Assembly (NCBI GenBank): GCA_035651595.1
Contig: DASRFJ010000024.1
Coordinates: 1-20,572 of the forward strand
Source of the DNA: JAFARZ01 sp035651595
Lineage (GTDB): Bacteria; Actinomycetota; Actinomycetes; Streptosporangiales; Streptosporangiaceae
Direction: 5' to 3'
DNA length: 20,572 nucleotides
Shown here: one piece after another, positions 1-7,273 of the stretch
How the letters are laid out: every line of letters starts with the position of its first letter
How positions within the stretch are numbered: the first letter of the stretch is position 1
The notes under the pieces: model-generated
What the model saw: only the letters and a program-made list of their open reading frames with translations
Database searches by the model: none
What the model was told of the DNA's origin: nothing
Position numbers and translations under genes: made by a program

Positions 1-112
1 CCACGTCGCGGTCCAGGACGGCCACGCAGGCCCCGCGGCCGGCGGCCAGCAGGACAGCCGCACGCCCGATCCCCGAACCGCCGCCGGTAACGACGATCAC
101 CTGATCACGCAC
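1..112 (-). CDS. Short-chain dehydrogenase/reductase, N-terminal fragment (runs off the window)
   Basis: Only the first 37 codons lie in the window. They begin at a GTG (110-112) preceded by GGGAGG (about 117-122). The translation VRDQVIVVTGGGSGIGRAA shows the first beta strand and the TGGGSGIG dinucleotide-binding loop of classical SDR enzymes, followed by an Ala-rich helix and the second strand ending VAVLDRD. The Asp at the end of strand 2 usually favours NAD(H) over NADP(H). The catalytic Tyr-x-x-x-Lys is outside the window, so the substrate is unknown. It diverges from the GntR-type regulator at 213, which is a common arrangement for a regulator and its target. Confidence 0.85.
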   Translation of the reverse strand, partial: MRDQVIVVTGGGSGIGRAAVLLAAGRGACVAVLDRDV

Positions 113-144
113 GCAACCTCCCGGTGGCCTACATCTTAAAAATA

Positions 145-160
145 ATAAATGATTTATAAT
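145..160 (+). promoter_or_regulatory. Promoter -10 box overlapping a 13-bp palindrome between the SDR and GntR genes
   Basis: An unusually AT-rich patch sits in the divergent intergenic region. ATAAAT-g-ATTTAT (145-157) is a perfect 13-bp palindrome, and a perfect TATAAT (155-160) overlaps its right arm. Transcription from this -10 would start near 167 and read into the regulator at 213. No convincing -35 is seen. A palindrome over the core promoter of a GntR gene suggests autoregulation, and its position would also let it control the SDR gene. The site does not match a consensus I can name. Confidence 0.5.
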
Positions 161-212
161 CTGTCTATCGTGGGTGGACTACGGCCATCCGTTTCTCTAG
201 AAGGAGCCGCCG

Positions 213-899
213 ATGCCGACAGCAGCGCATCCGGCCCGGCCCGCGGGGAGCCTCGGCGCCATACCGCCGGTCTCCCGGCGGCAGCAAGTCGCCGACCTGA
301 TACGTGAGGCGATCGTCTCGGGGGTGCTCCCGGCCGGTGAGCAGCTCAAGCAGGATCAGCTCTGCCAGGAGCTCGGGGTCAGCCCTGGACCGCTGCGCGA
401 GGCGATGCGCCAGCTGGAAAGCGAAGGGCTCGTCACGCTCCACCCGAACCAGGGTGTCTTCGTAACCGAGGTCTCTGCCGAGGAACTGTTCGGGGTCCTG
501 CTGCCGGTACGGCTCGACCTCGAGCGCTACGCCGTCACACAGGCGGCGGCGAAGCTTACCCAGGATGACTTCGCAAAACTTGATGAGCTCGTGCGGATCA
601 TGGAAGAGGGGGCGCGGCAGGGCAACTTCGCGACTGTCAACGAAGCCGACCTCCGGTTCCATCAACTGACCATGCATGCATCAGGCGCCGTGCACGCCAC
701 CCAGCTCTGGGGAAATGTCGTACCGCGTATCCGGATGCACTTCTATCAGGCAGCTCCCCGGCACCGGACGCTCGATGAGATCCCCGCCGAGCACCGCGAG
801 CTCCTCAACGCCCTGAAGACCCGTGACGCGAGCGTGATCGGCGCGGCCCTAGAGCAGCACATTATCGGTGCGGCCCGGACCGTGCTCGAGAACACCTGA
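213..899 (+). CDS. GntR-family transcriptional regulator, FadR subfamily (FCD domain)
   Basis: This 228-residue DNA-binding repressor or activator has the FadR-type architecture. The N-terminal winged helix-turn-helix spans about residues 22-85, with the hallmark GVSPGPLREAMRQLESEGLV and the wing GVFV. The C-terminal all-helical FCD effector domain spans about 90-225. The FCD metal site is readable as D146, H150, H194 and H216, so a metal-dependent carboxylate effector is likely for this family. The ATG at 213 is set by AAGGAG (201-206). An extra N-terminal tail of about 20 residues, rich in Pro and Ala, precedes the HTH. The gene diverges from an SDR oxidoreductase, its most likely target. 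The effector cannot be read from the sequence. Confidence 0.92.
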   Translation: MPTAAHPARPAGSLGAIPPVSRRQQVADLIREAIVSGVLPAGEQLKQDQLCQELGVSPGPLREAMRQLESEGLVTLHPNQGVFVTEVSAEELFGVLLPVRLDLERYAVTQAAAKLTQDDFAKLDELVRIMEEGARQGNFATVNEADLRFHQLTMHASGAVHATQLWGNVVPRIRMHFYQAAPRHRTLDEIPAEHRELLNALKTRDASVIGAALEQHIIGAARTVLENT

Positions 900-976
900 G
901 CCCGGTGCATGGCGTGCCGCGTCCTCGCTGCCGCGGGCAAGCCGTACCCCGCAGGTGGTCGGCGGCTCGCGCGGCG

Positions 977-982
977 TAGTGT
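977..982 (+). promoter_or_regulatory. Candidate -10 element for a leaderless transcript of the GNAT gene
   Basis: TAGTGT ends six bases before the GTG start at 989. Actinobacterial leaderless genes typically carry a TANNNT -10 about seven bases before the start codon. No Shine-Dalgarno sequence is seen upstream of this GTG, which fits a leaderless mRNA. The -35 is not clear. Confidence 0.35.
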
Positions 983-988
983 TGCACG

Positions 989-1933
989 GTGCGTGAGGTA
1001 ACAGCCTGCGTGGACGAGCGAGACGAGCTGGCCTCGCCGGAGGTCTACAACACTGTGTGGCCGCACGACGCCGTGACGATCGACGCGGTGCACTCGTTCA
1101 GGCACAGCGCCCAGGATTACGTCGACTACCTCCTCCGCGAGGATGGCGTCATCCTGGGGTCCGCGGTCGGGGCTATCTTCGCCAATCGCGCGCACCGTGT
1201 CGTTACGCTCATCAGCGTGCTTGCTGGGCAGCGCCGGCGCGGCGCTGGCACGGCATTGTATGAGGCCATCTCCCTATGGGCCAGCGAGCGAGGGGCACGC
1301 GAGCTAGAGGTGTCGGTGGCCGGCAACGATCCGGAGAGCCTGTCCTTTGCCCTGCGGCGCGGCTTCACCGAGGAACGGCGCCAAGTGGGGCTCGTGCTCA
1401 GCCTCGCCGGCATCTCACCGCCGCGGGTCCAGCCTCCGGCCGGGATCGAGATCGTCACCTGGGCACAGCGTCCGGAGCTGGCGCGCGGGATGTACGAGGT
1501 TGACCTCGAGGCCCATCCGGACATCCCCGGTTTCGAGGACGTATCCGTCGAGCCGTTCGAGGACTGGATGGCGCACCATATGCAGCGGCCTGCCGACTCT
1601 CCCGAGGCGACGTTCATCGCGCTCGCCGGCGAGGAGGTCGTCGGCTTCGCGAAACTGTCGCTGACCGCGCCGACGGCGGCAGGCCATGCCATAACCGCCG
1701 TCAAGAGAGCCTGGCGCGGACGCGGCATCGCGCGTGCCCTGAAGGCGGCGGAAATCAACTGGGCGCTCGCCAACGGCTACACCGAGCTCCACACCAGCAA
1801 CGAGGAACGGAACACACCGATCAACCGCCTGAACGCCCGCCTCGGCTACCGGCCCGGAATCGGGCGGATCCACCTCGTCGGCCCCATCATCGGCGGCGCC
1901 CTGAGCAGCCTGGATATGCCCGACACGCCGTGA
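989..1933 (+). CDS. Two-domain GNAT-family N-acetyltransferase
   Basis: This 314-residue protein has two tandem GNAT folds, as in mycothiol-synthase-like and other double-GNAT proteins of actinomycetes. The first acetyl-CoA loop (motif A) is QRRRGAGTALYEAI near residues 80-93, followed by the NDPESLSFALRRGF helix-strand typical of GNAT motif B. The second is RAWRGRGIARALKAAEI at about 235-251, followed by TSNEERNTPINRLNARLGY. Both pyrophosphate-binding loops look intact, so neither domain is obviously dead. The GTG at 989 is taken as the start because a TAGTGT -10 sits just upstream. A GTG at 1010 is an alternative. The acceptor substrate is unknown, and the gene seems independent of its neighbours. 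Confidence 0.85.
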   Translation: MREVTACVDERDELASPEVYNTVWPHDAVTIDAVHSFRHSAQDYVDYLLREDGVILGSAVGAIFANRAHRVVTLISVLAGQRRRGAGTALYEAISLWASERGARELEVSVAGNDPESLSFALRRGFTEERRQVGLVLSLAGISPPRVQPPAGIEIVTWAQRPELARGMYEVDLEAHPDIPGFEDVSVEPFEDWMAHHMQRPADSPEATFIALAGEEVVGFAKLSLTAPTAAGHAITAVKRAWRGRGIARALKAAEINWALANGYTELHTSNEERNTPINRLNARLGYRPGIGRIHLVGPIIGGALSSLDMPDTP

Positions 1934-1975
1934 TCGCGTGGTCACGTGAGCAGGGCACGCCCGACAGCGATCACG
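1929..1975. terminator. Weak inverted repeat at the end of the GNAT gene
   Basis: CGTGATCGC (1929-1937) overlaps the GNAT stop codon and is matched by GCGATCACG (1967-1975), a perfect 9-bp inverted repeat with a 29-nt spacer. There is no T tract. The 220 bases between the convergent GNAT and ABC genes hold no gene I can support, so this is the best terminator candidate there, but a poor one. Confidence 0.25.
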
Positions 1976-2153
1976 AGGTTCTGTCAACTTCAGCCGAACC
2001 GCGGTGGCCGTTGTAGCCGCTACCTGGGAGTGGACCTGGTCACTTAACCATCGATGAATGCCGCGGGGATCTGCCGCGTATTAACGGCATGTCGCGATGA
2101 GAAACCGCGAACCCGTGCACGCAGCGCGAAATGCATGGTTGTCCCCGTCAAGG

Positions 2154-3920
2154 CTATGGCGCCGCAACGATCGACTGCGTTGCCACAAGCTTGTGGTACG
2201 CGCCACGCCGGCGGACCAGATCCCCGTGGCGGCCCTGCTCGATAACCCGGCCATCGGCGATGACGATAACGCGGTCATCGGCGGCAAGGAGCGGAATCCG
2301 GTGGGCGACCATGATAACGGTGCGCTCCCGGGATATCTGATGCAGCTGCCGGTAGATTTCCTCAGCGGTGAGGCCGTCCAGCGAACTGGTTGCCTCGTCG
2401 ACGATGAGAACCGGGCTGCCGGAGAGGAGCGCTCGGGCGAGAGCGATTCGCTGCCGTTCGCCTCCGGAGAGCTGGTAGCCGCGCTCCCCGACTGGTGTGT
2501 CCAGGCCTTCGGGCAGCCGCGCCAGCAGGTCTCCGAGGCTTGCCGTGCGCAGCGCGCTGGCAAGCTCCGCCGCACTGGCCTCCGGCCTGGCGAACAGCAG
2601 GTTCTGCCGGATCGATGTATTGAATAGGGCGGTGTCCTGCGGCACCAGGGTCACTGCCGTACGCGTCAGGTCGAGGCCAGGGGCGTGCGGATAGTCGAGC
2701 CGGATCTCCCCGCGGACCGGGTCCAGCAGGCCCGCGGCCAGCAGCGCCAGCGTACTCTTGCCGCTGCCCGAATGACCGACGACGATGGTGAACGAACGCG
2801 GCGGGAATTCCAGGCTGATGCCGGACAGCGCGGGCTGCTCGGCGCCCGGGTAGCGATAAGTAACGGCGCGCAGCAGCAGCCGGGGTGTTCCTGGCGGTAC
2901 CGTGCCGGCGGGCTGTGCCGCATCCCGTGGGCCACCCAGGGTCAGGTAAGTGAAAACCCGGTCGAACATCGCGCGTGAGCTTTGCAAGGTCCCGCTGATG
3001 CTGAGCAACTGCTGGATGGGGTTGGTCAGCCGTGCCTGCATGGTGGCGAGCACCACGGCGGTACCTAGGGAGATGCCCGGCACCACGGTTCCCGACATCA
3101 GGTAGATGATCGGCGGCAGGCAGGCGAAGGTCATGTTGATGGTCGCCATGGCGGAACGGCCGGCCAGCCGCTGCTGGTATGTCACGGCGCTCAGCTCCGC
3201 CGATGTCTCGACGAAGCGGGCCCGCTGCCGGCCGGTCTGTCCCAGCGTCCGGCCCAGGATCACCCCTGGCAGTGAGAGGTCCTCGGCTACGAGTCGCATC
3301 AGCACCGCAATGGCTTCCTGGCGCCGGGTGGCGAGCGCGTTGCGCCGGGCAGAGAACCGCTGGTTCACCACATTGAGCGCCATCGCGAGCGCGATGGAAG
3401 CCAGTGCCAGCGGCCAGTTGAGGATGAGCATCACCACGCACGCGGTGATGAAGCTGGCCAGCGATGCCAGCGCGCTCTGGGCGGTCAACGTCACGATGTC
3501 GCTGATCCCGCCGATGTCGCTCACCAGCCTCGCCTGAATCTCGGTGTTCGCGTCGCCAGCGAAGAATGCGAGTTCCATGCCCTGAATGTGCTCGTACAAT
3601 TCCACCCGCAAGTTGTGAACCACGCGCTGGCCCATGCGGTTGGCCAGCGCTCCCTGACTGATTCCGGCCGCGCCGGCCAAGATCCCCGCCGCGATCATCG
3701 CCGAACACAGTATGGCCAGTTCACGGACATGGCGGAATGGGAGAGCATCGTTGATGACGCGCTGAAGCAGCAGCGGGCCCACCGAGCTCAAGGCAACCGT
3801 GAGCAGGACAAGGGCCAGCGAACCCGCCAGCATGCCGCGGCAGTTCGCGAAGCACTGTACGACCCGTCGCCAGGTACCGTGGCGTCGAATGCCGTTCGTT
3901 CGGTTCGTCGCGGTACCCAC
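2154..3920 (-). CDS. ABC exporter, fused membrane and ATPase domains (RiPP export or self-protection)
   Basis: This 588-residue half-transporter has an N-terminal type I exporter membrane domain (about residues 30-320, several hydrophobic helices) and a C-terminal nucleotide-binding domain. Walker A is GHSGSGKST (382-390), the Q-loop Gln is near 428, the signature is LSGGERQ (484-490), Walker B is VLIVDE (504-509), and the H-loop His is at 540. All catalytic residues are present, so it should hydrolyse ATP as a homodimer. There is no N-terminal C39 peptidase domain, so leader removal must be done elsewhere. The start is a GTG one base after the methyltransferase stop, implying translational coupling. 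As the last gene of the azole-peptide operon it most likely exports the mature product. Confidence 0.93.
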   Translation of the reverse strand: MGTATNRTNGIRRHGTWRRVVQCFANCRGMLAGSLALVLLTVALSSVGPLLLQRVINDALPFRHVRELAILCSAMIAAGILAGAAGISQGALANRMGQRVVHNLRVELYEHIQGMELAFFAGDANTEIQARLVSDIGGISDIVTLTAQSALASLASFITACVVMLILNWPLALASIALAMALNVVNQRFSARRNALATRRQEAIAVLMRLVAEDLSLPGVILGRTLGQTGRQRARFVETSAELSAVTYQQRLAGRSAMATINMTFACLPPIIYLMSGTVVPGISLGTAVVLATMQARLTNPIQQLLSISGTLQSSRAMFDRVFTYLTLGGPRDAAQPAGTVPPGTPRLLLRAVTYRYPGAEQPALSGISLEFPPRSFTIVVGHSGSGKSTLALLAAGLLDPVRGEIRLDYPHAPGLDLTRTAVTLVPQDTALFNTSIRQNLLFARPEASAAELASALRTASLGDLLARLPEGLDTPVGERGYQLSGGERQRIALARALLSGSPVLIVDEATSSLDGLTAEEIYRQLHQISRERTVIMVAHRIPLLAADDRVIVIADGRVIEQGRHGDLVRRRGAYHKLVATQSIVAAP

Positions 3921-3921
3921 G

Positions 3922-4683
3922 TCAGGCGCTCACGACAGCTCGCACGAACAGCGCGACATCGGTGTCATATGTGCGGGTACGGTCGGGACGGCTGGTCCGC
4001 ACTGGAGACCATCCGCAGGTTCGCAGCAACCGGATCGCCTCGGTCATGCTGTAGAAGCTCTGCCGGCGCTCGCCGGAGACGGTTCTCTTGGGCGGCGGTG
4101 GCGGTCCTATCGCGAAGCTCACCAGCAGCGCGCTGCCGGGCGCGGCCTCGCGCCGGAGATCTGCGAGCAGGCTGGCGACGGCGGGGCGGGGCAAGTAAAG
4201 CAGTACCCCCTCGCACACGAACACGGCGGGGCTGAGCCGGTCATACGCCGTGCGCGACAAGATTTCCGGGATACGCTGCGCGGTCAGGTCGGCCGCGGCG
4301 AACTCGATGTGCCCGGTGTCGGCAGCCAGGTCCCGCAGGCGACGCATCTTGTCTGTCTGGGTGGCTGGCAGGTCGACTTCCATGAACCTGACGCCGGTGG
4401 ATTTGAAGCGGAACGACCGGCCGTCGTAGCCGGCTCCCAGCAGCACGACCTGTGCCACTCCGGTTCGCAGGGTATCGAGGAGTTCGGTGTCGAAGAACTC
4501 CGTACGCGCCGCCAGGAAGTGCTCGAATGGCGCGTTGTCGGCGGCCAGGCTCGCGAGCAACCGGTCCTCCGTTGCGGGGTCGCCATCGGGTGTATGCGGA
4601 CGAGTCAACTGAGAGCGGATCAGGGCGACGTGATAGGCGGACGCCGATGGCCTGCCGGTGGTCACCGTCGGCACCTCAGGCAT
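3922..4683 (-). CDS. SAM-dependent O-methyltransferase, leucine carboxyl methyltransferase (LCM/TIGR00027-like) type
   Basis: This 253-residue class I methyltransferase has motif I VVLLGAGYDGRSFRF (about 79-93), an acidic MEVDLPATQTDKM block (101-113) and a post-motif FVCEGVLLYLP (155-165). These are the signature blocks of the LCM-type family (PPM1 and bacterial TIGR00027-like proteins), which typically methylate carboxylates or hydroxyls. The N-terminal GRPSASAYHVALIRSQ and ARTEFFD segments also fit. It overlaps the QOR gene by 8 bases and is one base from the ABC gene, so it belongs to the operon. In this setting it probably methylates the peptide; the core ends in Glu and has a second Glu, so carboxyl esterification is conceivable (inference). 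Confidence 0.85.
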   Translation of the reverse strand: MPEVPTVTTGRPSASAYHVALIRSQLTRPHTPDGDPATEDRLLASLAADNAPFEHFLAARTEFFDTELLDTLRTGVAQVVLLGAGYDGRSFRFKSTGVRFMEVDLPATQTDKMRRLRDLAADTGHIEFAAADLTAQRIPEILSRTAYDRLSPAVFVCEGVLLYLPRPAVASLLADLRREAAPGSALLVSFAIGPPPPPKRTVSGERRQSFYSMTEAIRLLRTCGWSPVRTSRPDRTRTYDTDVALFVRAVVSA

Positions 4684-5647
4684 TCGGCAAGATGACCGGC
4701 TTGCCGGTGTCGCGGCGCGCTTCGAGGTCCTGGTGTGCCGCCGCCGCGTCGTCGAGCGGGTACCTCCGGCCGATCCGCGGTCTCAGCGTGCCGTCGCCGA
4801 GCCAAGCGAAAACATCGCGCGCCGCGGCCTCAAGCTCATCGCGGTGCGCGATGTGGTGCGAGAGCACTGGCCGAGTGAAGAAGAAGGAACCGGCGGTAAG
4901 CAGTGCCGGATCGAAAGGCGCCACCCGGCCGGTGAGCTCAGCCATCAGGACGAGGGTTCCGCGTGGCCGCAGGCAGGCGAGGCTGGTCTTGAACATGAGC
5001 TGGCCGAGGCCGTCATAGACGACGTCCACGCCCGTTCCCAGGGTCAGCCGCCGGGTCTCGGCTACGACATCCTGTCCCCGGTGAAAGATGACGGCGTCAG
5101 CGCCGGCCTCGCGGGCGAGCCGCGCGCCGATCGCATCGCCGACAGTCGCGATCACCCGGGCACCCCTCGCCTTGGCGAGCTGGGCCACCAGCAGGCGCAT
5201 TCCGCCGGTCGAGGCGTGCACCAGAATGGTGTCGTCCGGACCGACCTGATACGTCGATGTCGTCAGGTAGCGCGCGGCCATGCCATGCATCAGTCCCGCG
5301 GCGGCCACGTCGTCGGGCACCGAGCACGGAACCGGCACAGCGCGGTCGGCTTGGATCACCATCCGTTCCGCGTATGCGCCCGTGTGCAGGACCCAGCCGA
5401 CCCTGTCGCCGACGGTGAGTCCGCTTACCCCCGGCCCGATCGCCGCGACGGTGCCGCACCCGTCGACGCCGGGCGTGAACGGCAGTGGCTTCTGGTGGTA
5501 CCCGGTCCGGTGATAGACGTCGAGGAAGCTGACGCCCGCGGCCGTGACATCGACGGCGATCTCTCCCGGCCCCGGACGCGGCGCCGGGACGTCGGCCATG
5601 ACGAGCGTCTCCGGACCGCCGCGCCTGGAAACGACAATCGCGCGCAT
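4676..5647 (-). CDS. Zinc-independent MDR-family oxidoreductase, quinone oxidoreductase (QOR) like
   Basis: This 323-residue protein matches the length of NADPH:quinone oxidoreductases. It has the GroES-like N-terminal domain (PGPGEIAVDVTAAGVSFLDVYHRTG, then the PGVDGCGTVAAIGPGV and VGDRVGW segments). A Rossmann domain begins at about residue 140 with ILVHASTGGMRLLVAQLAKARGARVI, the QOR form of the nucleotide-binding turn. Zinc-site Cys/His patterns of alcohol dehydrogenases are absent. The start ATG (5645-5647) follows GAAAGG. Its stop overlaps the methyltransferase start. Related MDR proteins reduce activated C=C bonds in natural-product pathways, so a peptide-tailoring role is plausible, but its substrate here is unknown. 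Confidence 0.88.
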   Translation of the reverse strand: MRAIVVSRRGGPETLVMADVPAPRPGPGEIAVDVTAAGVSFLDVYHRTGYHQKPLPFTPGVDGCGTVAAIGPGVSGLTVGDRVGWVLHTGAYAERMVIQADRAVPVPCSVPDDVAAAGLMHGMAARYLTTSTYQVGPDDTILVHASTGGMRLLVAQLAKARGARVIATVGDAIGARLAREAGADAVIFHRGQDVVAETRRLTLGTGVDVVYDGLGQLMFKTSLACLRPRGTLVLMAELTGRVAPFDPALLTAGSFFFTRPVLSHHIAHRDELEAAARDVFAWLGDGTLRPRIGRRYPLDDAAAAHQDLEARRDTGKPVILPNA

Positions 5648-5732
5648 ACGCCGCCTTTCGGTAGGACCGCCAGCGGCGGGCGCGCCACGCTACGGCGCGA
5701 CGCACCCGCGGGCCGGCGAGAGTAGTGGAAGA

Positions 5733-6098
5733 TCAGTCGAAATCTACGTTGTAGTCGATGAGGAACGTATTGGTCGGGCATCTCGCAGAAGAAGTGATGC
5801 CGCCGCCGGCGGCCTCCCAGCTTCCGTACCTGATAATTCCAGTCGTGCAGGTTATCGCGATGCGGAATTGCCCGGTACCGTAAAAGCAGTACACCTCCGC
5901 GTAGTGTTCTCCGTCTGACCCGTACTCACATCCCGAAGGAACACGTGGAATTACATCCGGACCCGAGCGGGCATGTGCGGGAGCGAAGGTGGCCGCGCTG
6001 GCCGCCGGAACCATCGCCAGGCCGGCTATGGTCACTCCGGATAGCGCCGCGACCAGGCGGATCAGCTTTCCGGTTGGCAGGTGATTAAGAACAGGCAT
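5733..6098 (-). CDS. Small secreted protein with four cysteines, unknown function
   Basis: This 121-residue protein has a clear Sec signal peptide: positively charged start, hydrophobic stretch of about residues 13-32, and an AxA-type site (ASA then ATF, cleavage near 35/36). The mature part is about 86 residues and rich in Gly, Tyr and Thr. It has exactly four Cys (57, 71, 84, 107), which suits two disulfides outside the cell. No family is recognised. The ATG is supported by GAGGAG six bases upstream. It lies directly downstream of the precursor-peptide gene, 37 bases away and in the same direction, so co-transcription is likely. A role as immunity factor, carrier or second effector is only a guess; it may be unrelated to the peptide. 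Confidence 0.75.
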   Translation of the reverse strand: MPVLNHLPTGKLIRLVAALSGVTIAGLAMVPAASAATFAPAHARSGPDVIPRVPSGCEYGSDGEHYAEVYCFYGTGQFRIAITCTTGIIRYGSWEAAGGGITSSARCPTNTFLIDYNVDFD

Positions 6099-6114
6099 AA
6101 CAGCTCCTCTCTGC

Positions 6115-6132
6115 TGCGCATGCGGATGCGCA
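6115..6132. promoter_or_regulatory. Hairpin directly downstream of the precursor peptide gene
   Basis: TGCGCAT-gcgg-ATGCGCA is a perfect 7-bp stem with a 4-base loop, starting two bases after the precursor stop codon (6135-6137) on the minus strand. On the minus strand it is not followed by a T tract, so it looks more like an mRNA 3'-end protector, processing site or partial attenuator between the precursor and downstream genes than a full terminator. On the plus strand it is followed by TTTTATT, but no plus-strand gene reads towards it. Confidence 0.5.
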
Positions 6133-6134
6133 TT

Positions 6135-6290
6135 TTATTCGTGGATGCAGTCAGTCCTTTCGCAGCCGGAGCCGCACCAGCCGCCGCAGCTGTCGAAGGC
6201 GTCATTGTCGTAGACGTCGTAGACGGCGGCCTCCCAGGCCACCTGGCTGACGTCCTCGGATTCGAGGTCGAATACGTCGAGATCGTTCAT
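6135..6290 (-). CDS. Azol(in)e RiPP (TOMM) precursor peptide, 51 residues
   Basis: ATG at 6288-6290 is preceded by GAAGGAG with nine bases' spacing, and the frame ends at TAA (6135-6137). The N-terminal 33 residues are strongly acidic, beginning MNDLDVFDLESEDV, and include an FDLE segment that resembles the Phe-x-Leu-Asp/Glu type of leader box bound by RRE domains. The C-terminal core is SCGGWCGSGCERTDCIHE, with Cys at 35, 39, 43 and 48 plus Ser34, Ser41 and Thr46 as possible ring-forming residues. All Cys lie in the last 17 residues. It sits 41 bases after the sulfotransferase gene, within an operon of YcaO, E1-like and SagB proteins, exactly what such a precursor should neighbour. The exact leader cleavage point is not visible; after the acidic YDNDAFD segment is my guess. 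It has no similarity I recognise to a named product. Confidence 0.88.
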   Translation of the reverse strand: MNDLDVFDLESEDVSQVAWEAAVYDVYDNDAFDSCGGWCGSGCERTDCIHE

Positions 6291-6331
6291 CTGCACCTAC
6301 TCCTTCTCGTTGACGGGATTTTCTGGTTCTT

Positions 6332-7273
6332 TCAGTAACCGAGGAACGTCGCGAGCCCGGTCATTCGGCGGGTCAGTTCCGGGTGCAATCCCCAGCTGGG
6401 ATGGAATTCGACGGGGCCGGGTTCCGGGATCGGCCGGAGCTCGGGGGAATGCATGAATGTGGGATCGCCGCCGCCCAGGCTCCCGCTCTCGCCGGTGCCG
6501 GCGAATCTCCACTGCTCGGTGTGCCGCATCCGGGCTATGACGTCCGCGTCGTGGGCAAGGCCGAGCCATTCGCAGATCCGCCGCAGCCAGACGTCCGGCT
6601 CACGTAGCAGGTCCTCGGCGCGGACCCGCTGCGATTTCTCCGCGGGCAACGCCGCCAGGCGCTTGGCGATCCGCAGGTGCGTGAGGTACCAGACCGAGGC
6701 TGAGCGGACGAACATGCCCTGGGGGTCGGCCGCCCACAGGTACCGCATGTGCCGGTGCATCGACCGTTGCGCCGTCACCGGGTGCCGCGTCAGGTGGATG
6801 AAGCGAGCATTCGGATAGGCGGAAATGCAAGCATCCAGCGTCTGATCGGAATGGGTCGAATCGGGTGACTTCTCCAGTCCGGTTCGCGGCTGTGCCAGAT
6901 CCAGCAGGTGATCCATGAGCCGTACCGTCGGCCAGTCCGCTCGCTGCCCGAGCCACGATTCGGCCCGCGCGATCGCGTCCGGTGTCTGGGACTGCTCGTG
7001 CAGTTCGGCGACGGCCCTGAGCACACCGGTAAGACGGCTGCGGATCCACGGCCGCGGCACCTCGGGCCGGCGCGCCTGCTCGGTGAGCAGCCCTCGCACG
7101 TCCGGGGTGCTGAACAGCAGCATTTCGGGAAAACCATAGAGTTCGGGGTGTCCGGCCAGCATCGCCACACAAACCGTGGAAAAGGACCGGATCGGGGCCA
7201 GCAGGAAAACCGGGGCGTGGTCGCTGCGTACCTGCCGGGTAGCAGTTGGCGCGTCGTACTTCGCGGACATCAT
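6332..7273 (-). CDS. PAPS-dependent sulfotransferase
   Basis: This 313-residue protein fits the sulfotransferase family that transfers sulfate from PAPS. The 5'-phosphosulfate loop is LLAPIRSFST (about 24-33), where RSFST replaces the common RSGTT. It is followed by MLAGHPELYGFPEM, a standard continuation. The 3'-phosphate site is FIHLTRHPVTAQRS, with R163 and S171 eight residues apart as in classical sulfotransferases. The start is the ATG at 7271-7273 (ATGATG, so 7270 is an alternative), overlapping the upstream nitroreductase stop as TGATG. A longer open frame extends upstream to 7684, but that stretch is antisense-like noise inside the nitroreductase gene. The acceptor is unknown; the core peptide offers Ser and Thr hydroxyls but no Tyr. 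Confidence 0.88.
   Translation of the reverse strand: MMSAKYDAPTATRQVRSDHAPVFLLAPIRSFSTVCVAMLAGHPELYGFPEMLLFSTPDVRGLLTEQARRPEVPRPWIRSRLTGVLRAVAELHEQSQTPDAIARAESWLGQRADWPTVRLMDHLLDLAQPRTGLEKSPDSTHSDQTLDACISAYPNARFIHLTRHPVTAQRSMHRHMRYLWAADPQGMFVRSASVWYLTHLRIAKRLAALPAEKSQRVRAEDLLREPDVWLRRICEWLGLAHDADVIARMRHTEQWRFAGTGESGSLGGGDPTFMHSPELRPIPEPGPVEFHPSWGLHPELTRRMTGLATFLGY

Noticed and set aside
6135..6290. Lanthipeptide precursor interpretation because of the FDLE leader segment
   Set aside because: No lanthionine synthetase or dehydratase is present; the surrounding YcaO, E1-like and SagB genes point to azole formation.
6081..6338. Plus-strand open frame covering the precursor region
   Set aside because: Antisense to the precursor; its product is a low-complexity Val/Ala/Asp string, no good ribosome site, and the minus-strand frame has both a ribosome site and a Cys-rich core.
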